A DNA stretch of 10,163 nucleotides from DAOTXK01 sp034435395 (lineage in GTDB: Bacteria; Chloroflexota; Anaerolineae; Aggregatilineales; Ch27): assembly GCA_034435395.1 (NCBI GenBank), contig DAOTXK010000229.1, positions 1 to 10,163 of the forward strand, in the 5' to 3' direction. Below the pieces are notes generated by a model. The model worked only from the letters and a program-made list of their open reading frames with translations. It made no database searches and had not been told where the DNA came from. Below are positions 1 to 7,800 of the stretch, one piece after another. The position numbers and the translations under genes are program-made. Numbering within the stretch: the first letter of the stretch is position 1; each line of letters begins with the position of its first letter.

Positions 1-48
1 GAGGCCCGCTTCGGGGTGAAGCTGGAACTGGAGATTGAGATACTGTGA
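1..48 (+). CDS. murB: C-terminal end of UDP-N-acetylenolpyruvoylglucosamine reductase MurB (partial)
   Basis: Only the last 15 codons and the TGA stop (46-48) are in the window; the gene begins upstream. The visible tail reads EARFGVKLELEIEIL. It resembles the end of MurB proteins, where a Gly-Val-x-Leu-Glu-x-Glu-Ile strand closes the C-terminal domain. MurB reduces UDP-GlcNAc-enolpyruvate to UDP-MurNAc with NADPH and FAD in cytoplasmic peptidoglycan synthesis. The position directly ahead of ftsQ-ftsA-ftsZ is the usual murB place in dcw clusters and supports the call. With so few residues the identification rests on that short motif plus context. Confidence 0.7.
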   Translation, partial: EARFGVKLELEIEIL

Positions 49-88
49 ATTATGTTTGAATTTTCGAACGGAATCAGCATTTTGACCA

Positions 89-119
89 TTGGACAAACCG
101 GCTCGTATTGGCATATAGT
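89..119 (+). promoter_or_regulatory. Possible sigma-70-type promoter for ftsQ-ftsA
   Basis: A TATAGT hexamer (114-119, five of six to TATAAT) lies in the 206-base murB-ftsQ gap. A TTGGAC hexamer (89-94) lies 19 bases upstream, which is a long spacer. A better -35-like TTGACC (82-87) is also present but too far from TATAGT. The stretch 49-120 is visibly more AT-rich than its surroundings. This is a weak prediction; ftsQ may simply be read from upstream murein genes. Confidence 0.3.
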
Positions 120-254
120 GGGATAAGTGGGAAAATAGGGGTGTTGGGGGCGTGGGCCGGGCGGGGGGCCAGTCACCGCGTGTACCCCCGTCTGCGCACA
201 GTTCCAGCGGTCGGTTGTACGGTTGAACCGCCCCTCGTCAGGTGTGCACCATCT

Positions 255-1211
255 ATGGCAGCACCGTCCAAAACGGCGGCCAATCGCCGACGCCGCCGCG
301 AGCAGGTTCATTCGACCCACGTAGCGCCCCGTGGCCAGCGCGAGAGGGTGGCGCGCCCGGTGGAACGCCCGGCATCCCCACCGCCGAAACCAGCCGTCCG
401 GCGAGGGCGGGGGCGCGCCCGGCGCAAACCGCTCAGCGCGCCGGAAACCATGACCATGCCGCGCGCTGGTCAGTTGGATGTGGTGTTTTCGGCGCGGGTG
501 TTGAGCGGGGTGATCCTGTTCAGCCTGCTGGTGGTGCTGGCCCTGTTCTTTCAGTCGGATGCGTTTTACGTTCACCGCATTGAGGTCGGCGGGCTGAGTT
601 ATCTGGCGGCGGACGAGGTCTTCACCCTCAGCGAGGTGGCCGCCATGCACATTTTCTGGGTTGATCCGGCGGTGGTGCGGCAGAATGTCATGCGGTCGCC
701 CAGCGTGGCCGATGCTGAGGTGCTGGTTGGTTGGCCGCCGCACCTGCTGCAGATCGAGGTGCAGGAGCGGGAGCCAGCCCTGATCTGGGAACAGGCGGGC
801 GTGCGCACCTGGATCGATGTGCGAGGGCGGGTGATGCCGCAGCGAACCGACCTGGAAGGGCTGTTGCGTGTGGTGGTGGAGGATGTGAATACGCCGGTCG
901 GCCCCAATATCGTCATTCCGCAGGACGTGGTGGACGGCGCTTTGCAGTTGAAGTCGCTGTACCCCAATATCGAGGTGCTGCTCTACAATTCGGCGGAGGG
1001 GTTGGGCTACCCGGATGGCCGGGGCTGGCGGGTGTGGTTTGGCGCGGGCACCAACATGCCAGCCAAGTTAAACGTGTATAATGCGATAGTGGCCGATCTG
1101 GAAGCGCGCGGCATCCAGCCGGAGTATATCGATGTGGGCGACATCAATGCGCCGTATTACAAGGTCTTGTGGGGGCGCGACAGCGGCGAGACCGGCCCGA
1201 CGGATAGTTAA
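255..1211 (+). CDS. ftsQ: Cell division protein FtsQ (POTRA-domain division protein)
   Basis: This 318-residue bitopic membrane protein belongs to the FtsQ/DivIB family, which links the cytoplasmic FtsZ ring to the outer septal synthesis machinery through FtsB/FtsL. I chose ATG 255 because AGGTG (240-244) lies 10 bases before it. The frame stays open upstream to a TTG at 108, but that extension has no family character. The first about 70 residues are an Arg-rich, Pro-rich cytoplasmic tail. One transmembrane helix follows at about residues 80-97 (VLSGVILFSLLVVLALFF). A POTRA-like domain comes next (FYVHRIEVGG, then about 65 residues ending in LLQIEVQEREPALIW), and then the beta domain (TWIDVRGRVMP onward). 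The last about 20 residues are probably disordered. Sequence identity in this family is low, so the call leans on topology, the POTRA pattern and position between murB and ftsA. The stop is 5 bases before ftsA, implying an operon. Confidence 0.88.
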   Translation: MAAPSKTAANRRRRREQVHSTHVAPRGQRERVARPVERPASPPPKPAVRRGRGRARRKPLSAPETMTMPRAGQLDVVFSARVLSGVILFSLLVVLALFFQSDAFYVHRIEVGGLSYLAADEVFTLSEVAAMHIFWVDPAVVRQNVMRSPSVADAEVLVGWPPHLLQIEVQEREPALIWEQAGVRTWIDVRGRVMPQRTDLEGLLRVVVEDVNTPVGPNIVIPQDVVDGALQLKSLYPNIEVLLYNSAEGLGYPDGRGWRVWFGAGTNMPAKLNVYNAIVADLEARGIQPEYIDVGDINAPYYKVLWGRDSGETGPTDS

Positions 1212-1216
1212 CGGAC

Positions 1217-2470
1217 ATGACTGAATTAGTCGTAGGCATCGACGTGGGCACGACGAAGGTCTGCACCATCGTCGGCGAAGTGCGGGAAGAAGATATTCAC
1301 GTGGTCGGGCTGGGCGTGGAACCCAGCCGGGGCATGCAGAAGGGCGTGGTGACCGACATGAACGCCCTGACGGCAGCCATCTCTTCCTCGGTGCACAAGG
1401 CCGAGCGCAGCAGCGGCTACGAGATCGGGCGGGCGTTTGTGAGCGTGGCGGGCAGCCATATCTCGTCCATCAACAGCCGGGGTGTGGCCGGGATCAGCGG
1501 CGTGCGCGCCGTGCAGCCGGAGGATGTGGAGCGGGCCATCGCCAATGCGCGGGCCATCGCCATTCCCCATAACCGCGAGGTGCTGCACGTCATCCCGCGC
1601 ACCTACAACCTGGATGGCAACGAGGGTGTGCGTAGCCCGCTGGGGATGCACGGTTTCCGCCTGGAGGTGGAGACGCATATCATCACCGCCTCGGCCACGA
1701 CGGTGCAAAACCTGGAGACGTGCGTAGAATCGACCGGCGTGTACGTGGACCGCTTCATCCTCAATCCGCTGGCGTCCGGCGATGTGGTGCTGACACCGAC
1801 CGAACGCCAGATGGGGGTGATGGTGGTGGACATCGGCGGCGGCACGACCGACCTGGCGATTTTTATCGAGGGCACGGTCTGGCACACGGCGGTGCTGCCG
1901 GTGGCGGGCTGGCACGTCACCAATGATGTGGCACACGGGCTGCGCCTGCCGTTCGAACTGGCTGAGGCCGTCAAATTGCAGTACGGGCACGCCAACCCGC
2001 GCGAGGTCGATCCGCTGGAAGCGTTCCCGGTGCAGCCGTTCGGGGAGGAGCTGCCCAGCAAGGTGCTCCGCATGGACCTGGCCCATATCATCGGCGCGCG
2101 GGTGGAGGAGATTTTTGAGCTGGTGTTGCAGGAAGCCAAGCGTTCCGGCTATGATGGGCTGCTACCTGCCGGAGTGGTGTTGACGGGCGGCAGCGCGTTG
2201 CTGCCGGGCATTCGCCAGGTGGCAGCGGACGTGATGCGGCTGCCGGTCCGGGTGGCCCAGCCGGAGAAGATCACGGGGATGGCCGATACCCTGCGCAGCC
2301 CGGCGTTCAGCACCAGCGTGGGGCTGTTGCGGTTGGGGCTGGTCATGGACCGGGAAGACCAGCAGCGGCTGGCCGCCCTGGGTGGGCGGGCAGGGGGCGA
2401 GGGTTTTCGCCTGGGAAAAGTGTTGGGCGGGCTGTTCCGGCGCTTCTTGCCGGAAGAGGAGAAAGGCTGA
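1217..2470 (+). CDS. ftsA: Cell division protein FtsA (actin-like membrane tether for FtsZ)
   Basis: FtsA is an actin-fold ATPase that polymerises under the membrane, binds the FtsZ C-terminal peptide and anchors the Z-ring. At 417 residues it is the normal size. Visible motifs are the phosphate-1 loop (VVGIDVGTTKV, about residues 5-15), the FtsA-specific 1C region (AFVSVAGSHISSINSRG, about 74-90), the phosphate-2 loop (MVVDIGGGTTDLAIF, about 202-216) and the adenosine motif (VVLTGGSALLPGI, 320-332). The last about 20 residues (FRLGKVLGGLFRRFL followed by acidic residues) form an amphipathic helix that matches the FtsA membrane-targeting sequence. The ATG lies 5 bases after the ftsQ stop with only a weak GGA upstream, so translational coupling to ftsQ is likely. 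No key motif looks damaged. Confidence 0.97.
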   Translation: MTELVVGIDVGTTKVCTIVGEVREEDIHVVGLGVEPSRGMQKGVVTDMNALTAAISSSVHKAERSSGYEIGRAFVSVAGSHISSINSRGVAGISGVRAVQPEDVERAIANARAIAIPHNREVLHVIPRTYNLDGNEGVRSPLGMHGFRLEVETHIITASATTVQNLETCVESTGVYVDRFILNPLASGDVVLTPTERQMGVMVVDIGGGTTDLAIFIEGTVWHTAVLPVAGWHVTNDVAHGLRLPFELAEAVKLQYGHANPREVDPLEAFPVQPFGEELPSKVLRMDLAHIIGARVEEIFELVLQEAKRSGYDGLLPAGVVLTGGSALLPGIRQVAADVMRLPVRVAQPEKITGMADTLRSPAFSTSVGLLRLGLVMDREDQQRLAALGGRAGGEGFRLGKVLGGLFRRFLPEEEKG

Positions 2471-2510
2471 GGGGGGCGGGCGCGTAGTCCTTTTGGGCTA
2501 TTGGCCCCCC
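2471..2510 (+). other. Inverted repeat directly after ftsA
   Basis: GGGGGGC (2471-2477) and GCCCCCC (2504-2510) form a perfect 7-bp stem starting at the base after the ftsA stop. The 26-base loop contains an internal GGGC/GCCC. No T-run follows, so it is not a standard intrinsic terminator. It could be a weak pause, a processing site or an mRNA-stabilising hairpin between ftsA and ftsZ, or chance in GC-rich DNA. Confidence 0.3.
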
Positions 2511-2526
2511 AGTGGCGGCTGGCGGA

Positions 2527-2556
2527 TTTCCTTTATCCCGCATTTTTGCATAAAAT
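2527..2556 (+). promoter_or_regulatory. Possible promoter for ftsZ
   Basis: The 184-base ftsA-ftsZ spacer contains an AT-rich patch with TAAAAT (2551-2556, five of six to the -10 consensus). A poor -35 match, TTTCCT, lies at 2527-2532 with 18-base spacing. A dedicated ftsZ promoter is common because FtsZ is needed in excess over FtsA and FtsQ, and the long spacer fits this. The hexamer evidence alone is weak. Confidence 0.28.
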
Positions 2557-2642
2557 AGGCAGGTATGAGTGAATAGAGTTTGGAAGTGGGTGCCCAAAAT
2601 TCTTTTAGGGAGACCGGCAGAGAGGTGGTGCCACCGTAACCT

Positions 2643-2649
2643 GAGGAGG
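2643..2649 (+). promoter_or_regulatory. Strong Shine-Dalgarno of ftsZ
   Basis: GAGGAGG lies 5 bases before the ATG at 2655. It is the best ribosome-binding site in the window and contrasts with the weak site of ftsA, in line with FtsZ being made in larger amounts. It fixes the ftsZ start. Confidence 0.8.
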
Positions 2650-2654
2650 ATACC

Positions 2655-3791
2655 ATGAGTACCGTAGAACTGACCCCCGGCGAGAACTTCGCGCAGATCA
2701 AGGTGGTTGGTGTCGGTGGCGGCGGGGGCAACGCCGTCAACCGGATGATTGACGAAGGCATGGGCGGTGTCGATTTTATCTCCATCAACACCGATGCCCA
2801 GGCGTTGATGCTCTCCCAGGCCAAAACGCGGGTCCGCATCGGCGATAAGCTGACGCGCGGCCTGGGTGCCGGGGGAAATCCGGAAATTGGCCGCAAGGCC
2901 GCTGAAGAAAGCGCCGACGAGCTGTATGAGGTGTTGCGCGGCGCGGATATGGTCTTTATCACCTGCGGCATGGGGGGAGGGACCGGGACCGGGGCAGCGC
3001 CAATCCTGGCTCAGATCGCCAAGGAACTGGGTTCGCTGACCATCGGCGTGGTGACCAGGCCTTTCACCTTCGAAGGCAAGCGCCGCCATGACACGGCTGA
3101 CGCCGGCATTGAGGCCCTTAAGAACCAGGTGGACACCCTGATTGTGATTCCCAACGATCGGCTGTTGCAGATCGCGGACAAGCGGGCCAGCTTGCAGGAT
3201 GCTTTCCGCGTGGCCGACGACGTGTTGCGCCAGGGCATCCAGGGCATTTCGGAGCTGATCACCGTTCCGGGGCTGATCAACCTCGACTTCGCGGACGTGC
3301 GCACCATCATGTCCGAGGGCGGCGCTGCTCTGATGGCCGTCGGCGTGGCGTCGGGCGAGGATCGAGCCCGCCAGGCAGCGGAGGCCGCCATCAGCAGCCA
3401 GTTGTTGGACGTGACCATCGACGGCGCGCGCGGCATCCTGTTTAACGTGACCGGCGGCCCGGACCTGAGCCTGTTCGAGGTCAACGAGGCGGCGGCGATC
3501 ATCAAAGATACGGCCCATCCAGACGTGAACCTGATCTTCGGCGCAGTCATCGACCCCAACATAGGCGACACGATCCGCATCACCGTGATTGCCACGGGCT
3601 TCGAGCAGAGCCGGGTGGCGCGTCGCCAGGTGCAGACCGGGCAGGCGGTGGCGGGTCCGGCGGAACAGCGGCGACCGGTGCAGTCGGGCATCATGGCCGG
3701 GCAGCAGCCGACGCAAGCGCCGCAGCCGATTGAACAGAATTATTACGATAGCGACAACATCGAGATTCCGACCTTCCTGCGCAAGCGGTAG
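2655..3791 (+). CDS. ftsZ: Cell division protein FtsZ (tubulin-like GTPase)
   Basis: FtsZ is the GTPase that polymerises into the Z-ring at mid-cell. The protein is 378 residues, a normal length. The N-terminal nucleotide loop reads KVVGVGGGGGNAVNRM (about 16-31). The tubulin signature GGGTGTG occupies 107-113 within TCGMGGGTGTGAAPI. The T7 synergy loop is GLINLDFADV, with Asn209, Asp211 and Asp214 supplying the catalytic acids to the neighbouring subunit. A roughly 40-residue Gln/Pro-rich linker leads to the C-terminal peptide (NIEIPTFLRKR) that docks on FtsA and other membrane tethers. All residues needed for GTP hydrolysis are present. The start is set by the GAGGAGG site. A terminator-like hairpin about 80 bases downstream closes the division cluster. 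Confidence 0.99.
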   Translation: MSTVELTPGENFAQIKVVGVGGGGGNAVNRMIDEGMGGVDFISINTDAQALMLSQAKTRVRIGDKLTRGLGAGGNPEIGRKAAEESADELYEVLRGADMVFITCGMGGGTGTGAAPILAQIAKELGSLTIGVVTRPFTFEGKRRHDTADAGIEALKNQVDTLIVIPNDRLLQIADKRASLQDAFRVADDVLRQGIQGISELITVPGLINLDFADVRTIMSEGGAALMAVGVASGEDRARQAAEAAISSQLLDVTIDGARGILFNVTGGPDLSLFEVNEAAAIIKDTAHPDVNLIFGAVIDPNIGDTIRITVIATGFEQSRVARRQVQTGQAVAGPAEQRRPVQSGIMAGQQPTQAPQPIEQNYYDSDNIEIPTFLRKR

Positions 3792-3869
3792 CATGACAGT
3801 TGGACGCACCGTAAGGCACAGGGGGAGTCTCGACGCCGCTCATCGTCAATAGTGGTGCTTCCTCAGGAT

Positions 3870-3919
3870 AGCCCTTGCCCTGATGTCTGCTCATGCGTCA
3901 GGGGAAGGGCTTATTTGTT
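3870..3919 (+). terminator. Rho-independent-type terminator after ftsZ
   Basis: The outer arms AGCCCTT (3870-3876) and AAGGGCT (3905-3911) pair perfectly. After one G/G mismatch, the inner arms CCCTGA (3878-3883) and TCAGGG (3898-3903) also pair. A 14-base apical loop and the T-rich run TTATTTGTT (3911-3919) complete the signal. It would end transcription of the ftsQ-ftsA-ftsZ unit and separate it from nrdR. The loop is longer than usual and the T-run is interrupted. Confidence 0.75.
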
Positions 3920-4057
3920 GGCGACCGAGGGCGTGCGCCGGTCCGGCCGTGGGCCGGGAGCGAGCCATGGAACAAACGTTTCGAAATTTTAACCCAAAAT
4001 GGTACCATAGTACTGTTCAGCGGTGTCTGCAACCGTGATACAGTTAGAACCCACCAA

Positions 4058-4104
4058 CCGCCATATACGGGGTGTCATCGCCATGGAATCCCCATATGTG
4101 GGGG
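4058..4104 (+). promoter_or_regulatory. Tandem NrdR-box-like operator upstream of nrdR
   Basis: Two near-palindromes match the core of the published NrdR box (acaCwAtATaTwGtgt). Box 1 is CCATATACGG, centred at 4065.5. Box 2 is CCATATGTGG inside CCCCATATGTGGGG (4090-4103), centred at 4096.5. The centres are exactly 31 bp apart. Known NrdR operators are two 16-bp boxes with 15-16 bp between them, about three helical turns. The pair lies about 70-115 bases before the nrdR start, so autoregulation is the simple reading. The flanks (CCCC/GGGG) differ from the enterobacterial consensus. Confidence 0.65.
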
Positions 4105-4173
4105 TAGGTGGGGCCTACACCGTGACGCCGCACATACATCTGGGTCTGTTCACCTGAGATGGGAGTCCAAACG

Positions 4174-4629
4174 ATGAAGTGCCCGCTTTGTGGTGCGGTG
4201 GGGGCCTCGCGGGTGGTGGATACCAGCCATGATGCCCGGGGCGGCATTCGCCGGCGGCGCGAGTGTAAAGCCTGTGGGGAACGGTTCAGCACCTACGAGC
4301 GCCCGATTTTGTCGACTCCGGTGTTGATCAAAGCCGGTGGGGAGCGCGAACCATTCGACCGTGACAAGCTCATCCAGGGAATGCGGATCGCCTGCGCCAA
4401 GCGGCCGGTGGCGGCGGCGGACCTGGAACGCATCGCCGACCGGATTGAGGCCAGTCTACAGCGGATGGGGAAGTCGGAGGTTTCCAGCCGGGTGGTAGGG
4501 GATATGGTGATTGAAGGGCTGAAGGAGTTAGACGCTGTCGCGTATATCCGCTACGCCATTGTTTACCTGAAGCTGGACAACCTGGCCAGCATCCGCGAAG
4601 AGATCAACAAGCTGCTGGAAGAGCAGTGA
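4174..4629 (+). CDS. nrdR: Transcriptional repressor NrdR
   Basis: NrdR is a nucleotide-sensing repressor of ribonucleotide reductase genes. It binds paired boxes when its ATP-cone is loaded with dATP/ATP. The protein is 151 residues from ATG 4174, which gives the standard start MKCPLCG; GGGAG (4161-4165) precedes it by 8 bases. An in-frame ATG at 4159 would add five residues and overlaps that ribosome site. The N-terminal zinc ribbon has Cys3/Cys6 and Cys31/Cys34 around an Arg-rich segment (GIRRRRECKACGERFSTYER). The ATP-cone domain covers about residues 47-137, beginning PVLIKAGGEREPFDRDKLI and including the SSRVVGDMVIEGL segment. The conserved end YIRYAIVYLKLDNL lies near 128-141. It sits directly upstream of nrdJ, its expected target. 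Confidence 0.97.
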   Translation: MKCPLCGAVGASRVVDTSHDARGGIRRRRECKACGERFSTYERPILSTPVLIKAGGEREPFDRDKLIQGMRIACAKRPVAAADLERIADRIEASLQRMGKSEVSSRVVGDMVIEGLKELDAVAYIRYAIVYLKLDNLASIREEINKLLEEQ

Positions 4630-4780
4630 GCCTCAGGCCGGGGCGTTATCCGAAGGAGAGCGTTTCGGGGTACCACCGCTGGATATCTGACCGAAATTGA
4701 TAGCCGCCCCCCGATAGACGCGGAATCAATTGCTGGGTGACAACTTATCTCGCTGACGAGGGATTCGGGCGTCTGTCGCC

Positions 4781-4806
4781 AGGGAGGCCCGTTTCGCCGG
4801 GTTCCT
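4781..4806 (+). other. GC-rich hairpin in the nrdJ leader
   Basis: CCCG (4788-4791) pairs with CGGG (4798-4801) around a TTTCGC loop. Two G-T pairs and, past a bulged A, GG/CC extend it to a stem of about eight pairs. The following bases (TGTTGTTG) are only weakly T-rich. It could be an attenuator in the 258-base nrdR-nrdJ spacer, or chance. I saw no clear promoter in that spacer. Confidence 0.25.
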
Positions 4807-4887
4807 GTTGTTGGGCAGTGAGAACAGATGGTCTAGCCAGAATCGTATTTTTAGATGGTAGGAGTAGTTTTGGGCAAGGAGAACGTT

Positions 4888-7800
4888 ATGACCACCAGAC
4901 CATCCGATCAGCCTCATCGGCAACCCGACATCGACCGGCGTTCTGGTCCGCCGTTGCCGTTGCGCCCCCTCCCGCTGACGGAGAACGCTCGCACGGTGCT
5001 GGCCAAGCGTTACCTGCGTCGCGGGCCGGACGGCCAGCCTGCCGAAAACGAGCACGAGATGTTCTGGCGCGTGGCGACTCATGTCGCGGCGGCGGAGGAC
5101 GTGATCGGCGGCGACTCAGCGGTCTGGGCGCGTCGGTTCTACGATCTGCTGACCGAGGTGCGTTTCTTCCCGAACAGCCCGACCTTCACCGGGGCCGGGA
5201 CGCCGCTGGGCCAGCTGGCCGCCTGTTTTGTCCTCCCCATTGACGATGACATGGGGCGCTCTCCCTCCGGCATATTTCAGACGTTGCGCGATGCAGCGCT
5301 GATTCAACAGACGGGCGGCGGCAACGGCTTTTCTTTCAGCCGCCTGCGGCCCAAAGGGGCGCTGGTCCGCTCGTCGATGGGCCAGGCGACGGGGCCGGTG
5401 GGCTTCCTGCGGGTGTACGACCAGGCCTTCGGCGAGATCGCTCAGGGCGGGTGCCTGGTGCCGGAAACGCTGATCTTCACTGCCCAGGGCCTGCTCCGCC
5501 TGGACGAGATAGTTTTGCATGATGAGCCTGGGTGGCGCGCGCACCGACTGGCGGTAGCCACCGACGAGGGTGAGCGCACCTCCACGCATGCCTATTACAA
5601 CGGCCTTTCCCGTGTCTTGCGGGTGCGTACTGATGTGGGCCTGGACTTAACGGGCACCCCGAATCACAAAGTTAAGGTTTTGGCGGCCAACGGCTGTGTG
5701 TGGCGTCGGCTGGATGAGTTGAAGTCAGGTGATGCCATCCTGGTCAGGCTGGGGCAGCACAAGGGGAGATTCCGGGCGCTGGGCAAGCCGGAACGCCAGC
5801 ACGGCAACCAAATCATGCCGGACTTTCCATCGGTGCTGGATGAGGAACTCGCGTTTTTTGTGGGCTACATGGTCGGCGACGGTTTTGTGGCGCAGGGTGA
5901 CCGCGATCACCGGATTGGTGTCAGTGTGTCACATGGCAGCTACCTGCTGGATGAGATGCCCAGGCTGATCAGGCGCATTTTTGGCCAGGGCGTGAATGTG
6001 ACCCGCGCGCAGAAGAATAACGATGCTTCAGTGACGTTCATCGTCGATAACCGCGCCGTCAAAGAGTTTTTGCAGTTGAACGGGCTGGACAAGGCCACCA
6101 GTACCCAGGCAAGCGTGCCGCGTTTGATTCGTCAGAGTCCGCCGGAAGTGGTTGGCGCGTTCCTGCGCGGGCTGTTCGAGGCAGATGGTTCGTTATCTCA
6201 CCATTATCCCCAGTTGCTCAGCAGTTCCGAAGCATTGATCCGCGAAGTGGCGGTTCTGCTGATTGGCCTGGGCTGCCCGGTGCACATATCCGAGCAAAAG
6301 ATTGCCGAAACTCATTATGGGCGTGCGCCCATGTGGAGCCTCCGTATCACGTCCCATATTGGCCTGGAGAATTGGAAACGATTCGTCGGGTGTGATCCTC
6401 GTTCTCGTTTTAGTGCCTGCTGGGATTTCCACCCGGACTTGGGTCGCGAGAGCAGTTATCGGCTTCCCCAGCCGGGGTACTGGTTGGCGCCGGTGCTGGA
6501 AGCCACGCTCTTGCCACAGATTGATGGCCGCGGCCGTGGCCGGGGTAAGAATTACCGTCCGACCTCGCCACGATTACGGAAGCAACTGCTCCGGTATACA
6601 CGTGGCGACCGTCAACTGACGATGTCGGGATATGCCCGGCTGAAAGCCCAGAATCCGGAGTTTGCCGAACACGTCCGGCCCGTCAATGATTGGTGGTTTG
6701 TGACAGTGAGTGCCGTGGAAGAGGCGGGCGAGGCGCTGACGTTGGATATCGAGGTTGAGGATAACCACACTTATCTTGCCGGCGGGTGGGTCACCCACAA
6801 CAGCCGGCGGGGCGCGAACATGGCGGTGCTGCGAGTCGATCATCCTGACGTCCGCGAGTTCATCACCTGCAAGACCGACGAGAGCCAGATCACCAACTTC
6901 AACATCTCGGTGGGCATCACCGATGCCTTCATGCAGGCCGTCAAAAATGATGACGATTTCGCCCTCATCAATCCCGCCGATGGGTCGGTGTGGGAGACTG
7001 TCCGCGCCCGCGACCTGTTCGAGCAGATCGCCCGGCAGGCCCATCACAACGGCGAACCGGGTGTGCTGTTCCTCGACGCCGCCAACCGCACCAATCCCGT
7101 GCCGCATCTGTACGAACTGGAGGCGACCAATCCCTGCGTGACCGGCGATACTCTGGTGGCCACGCCGGACGGCTGGCGTCGGGCGGACGAAATACGGGAG
7201 GGGGACACCATCTGTACGGTGCTGGGGACGGGCCGGGTGGCGACCGTCGAGATCAATGAGGCCGTGCCGGTCTATAAAGTGTATCTGTCGGACGGGGCAG
7301 CCGTCCGCGTCACCGCTTCCCACCAGTTTCACGCCAGGGACTCGCGAACCGGATTCTTTGCGCCACGCCGGGTGGATGCGCTCACAGTGGGAGACTGGAT
7401 TCGAGTCTGCCGAACGGCGATTCCGGACCGTCCTGTCCCAGGAAAGGCGGACCTGGATGATCGGACGTATGGGTTCCTGGTGGGGGTGTTCGTCGGCGAT
7501 GGATGCTCCACCCCTCACACCAACGATGACACGTGGAATCGGGTTCTGGAAAAGGCCCTCGCCCGCCTGGATGGCGAGATGGCGCATGCCGCCGTCGCCC
7601 AGGGCAGCCGTTCAGTGATGGTGGAGACCAAACCGGGGCAGGTGGTGGCCGCGTGGGCGCGTTCCCTGCCGCTGCCGCTGGTCAGCGGTCCGGAGAAGGC
7701 CCTGCCGGCGTGTTATGTCAACAGCAATCGCGAGTTCCTGGTCGGCCTGCTCGATGGTCTCTTCAGCGCGGGCGGCAGCGTGGATCGGTCGTCGAGTCAC

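Larger units (their letters stand above)
3792..4173 (+). other. ftsZ-nrdR intergenic region (382 bases)
   Basis: I see no convincing gene here. The first part (3792-3869) holds nothing recognisable. It is followed by the terminator hairpin at 3870-3919, a GC-rich stretch, and an AT-richer patch at 3971-4018. That patch has a poor promoter match: TTCGAA (3980-3985) and TACCAT (4003-4008), 17 bases apart. After it come the paired NrdR-box-like sites (4058-4104) and a GTAGG/CCTAC hairpin (4104-4118). The last part is the short nrdR leader. A 94-codon open frame spans much of the region, but its sequence looks like noncoding DNA and it overlaps the terminator. Confidence 0.6.

Noticed and set aside
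108..254. Longer ftsQ starting from the TTG at 108
   Set aside because: The added 49 residues lack family character and overlap the putative promoter. ATG 255 has a spaced AGGTG site and begins the usual basic cytoplasmic tail.
2343..3809. 488-codon open frame on the minus strand opposite ftsZ
   Set aside because: It is the antisense shadow of ftsZ and the ftsA end. The composition is His/Arg/Asp-rich with no recognisable motif, while the plus strand carries an unmistakable FtsZ.
3893..4177. 94-codon plus-strand open frame in the ftsZ-nrdR gap
   Set aside because: It starts inside the terminator hairpin, covers the NrdR-box pair, has no ribosome site and has no protein-like pattern.
4630..4887. 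Cobalamin riboswitch ahead of the B12-dependent reductase
   Set aside because: I looked for the conserved B12 box and GCCACTG-type core. Only a loose CCAGGGAGGCCCG resemblance was found, without the rest of the fold.
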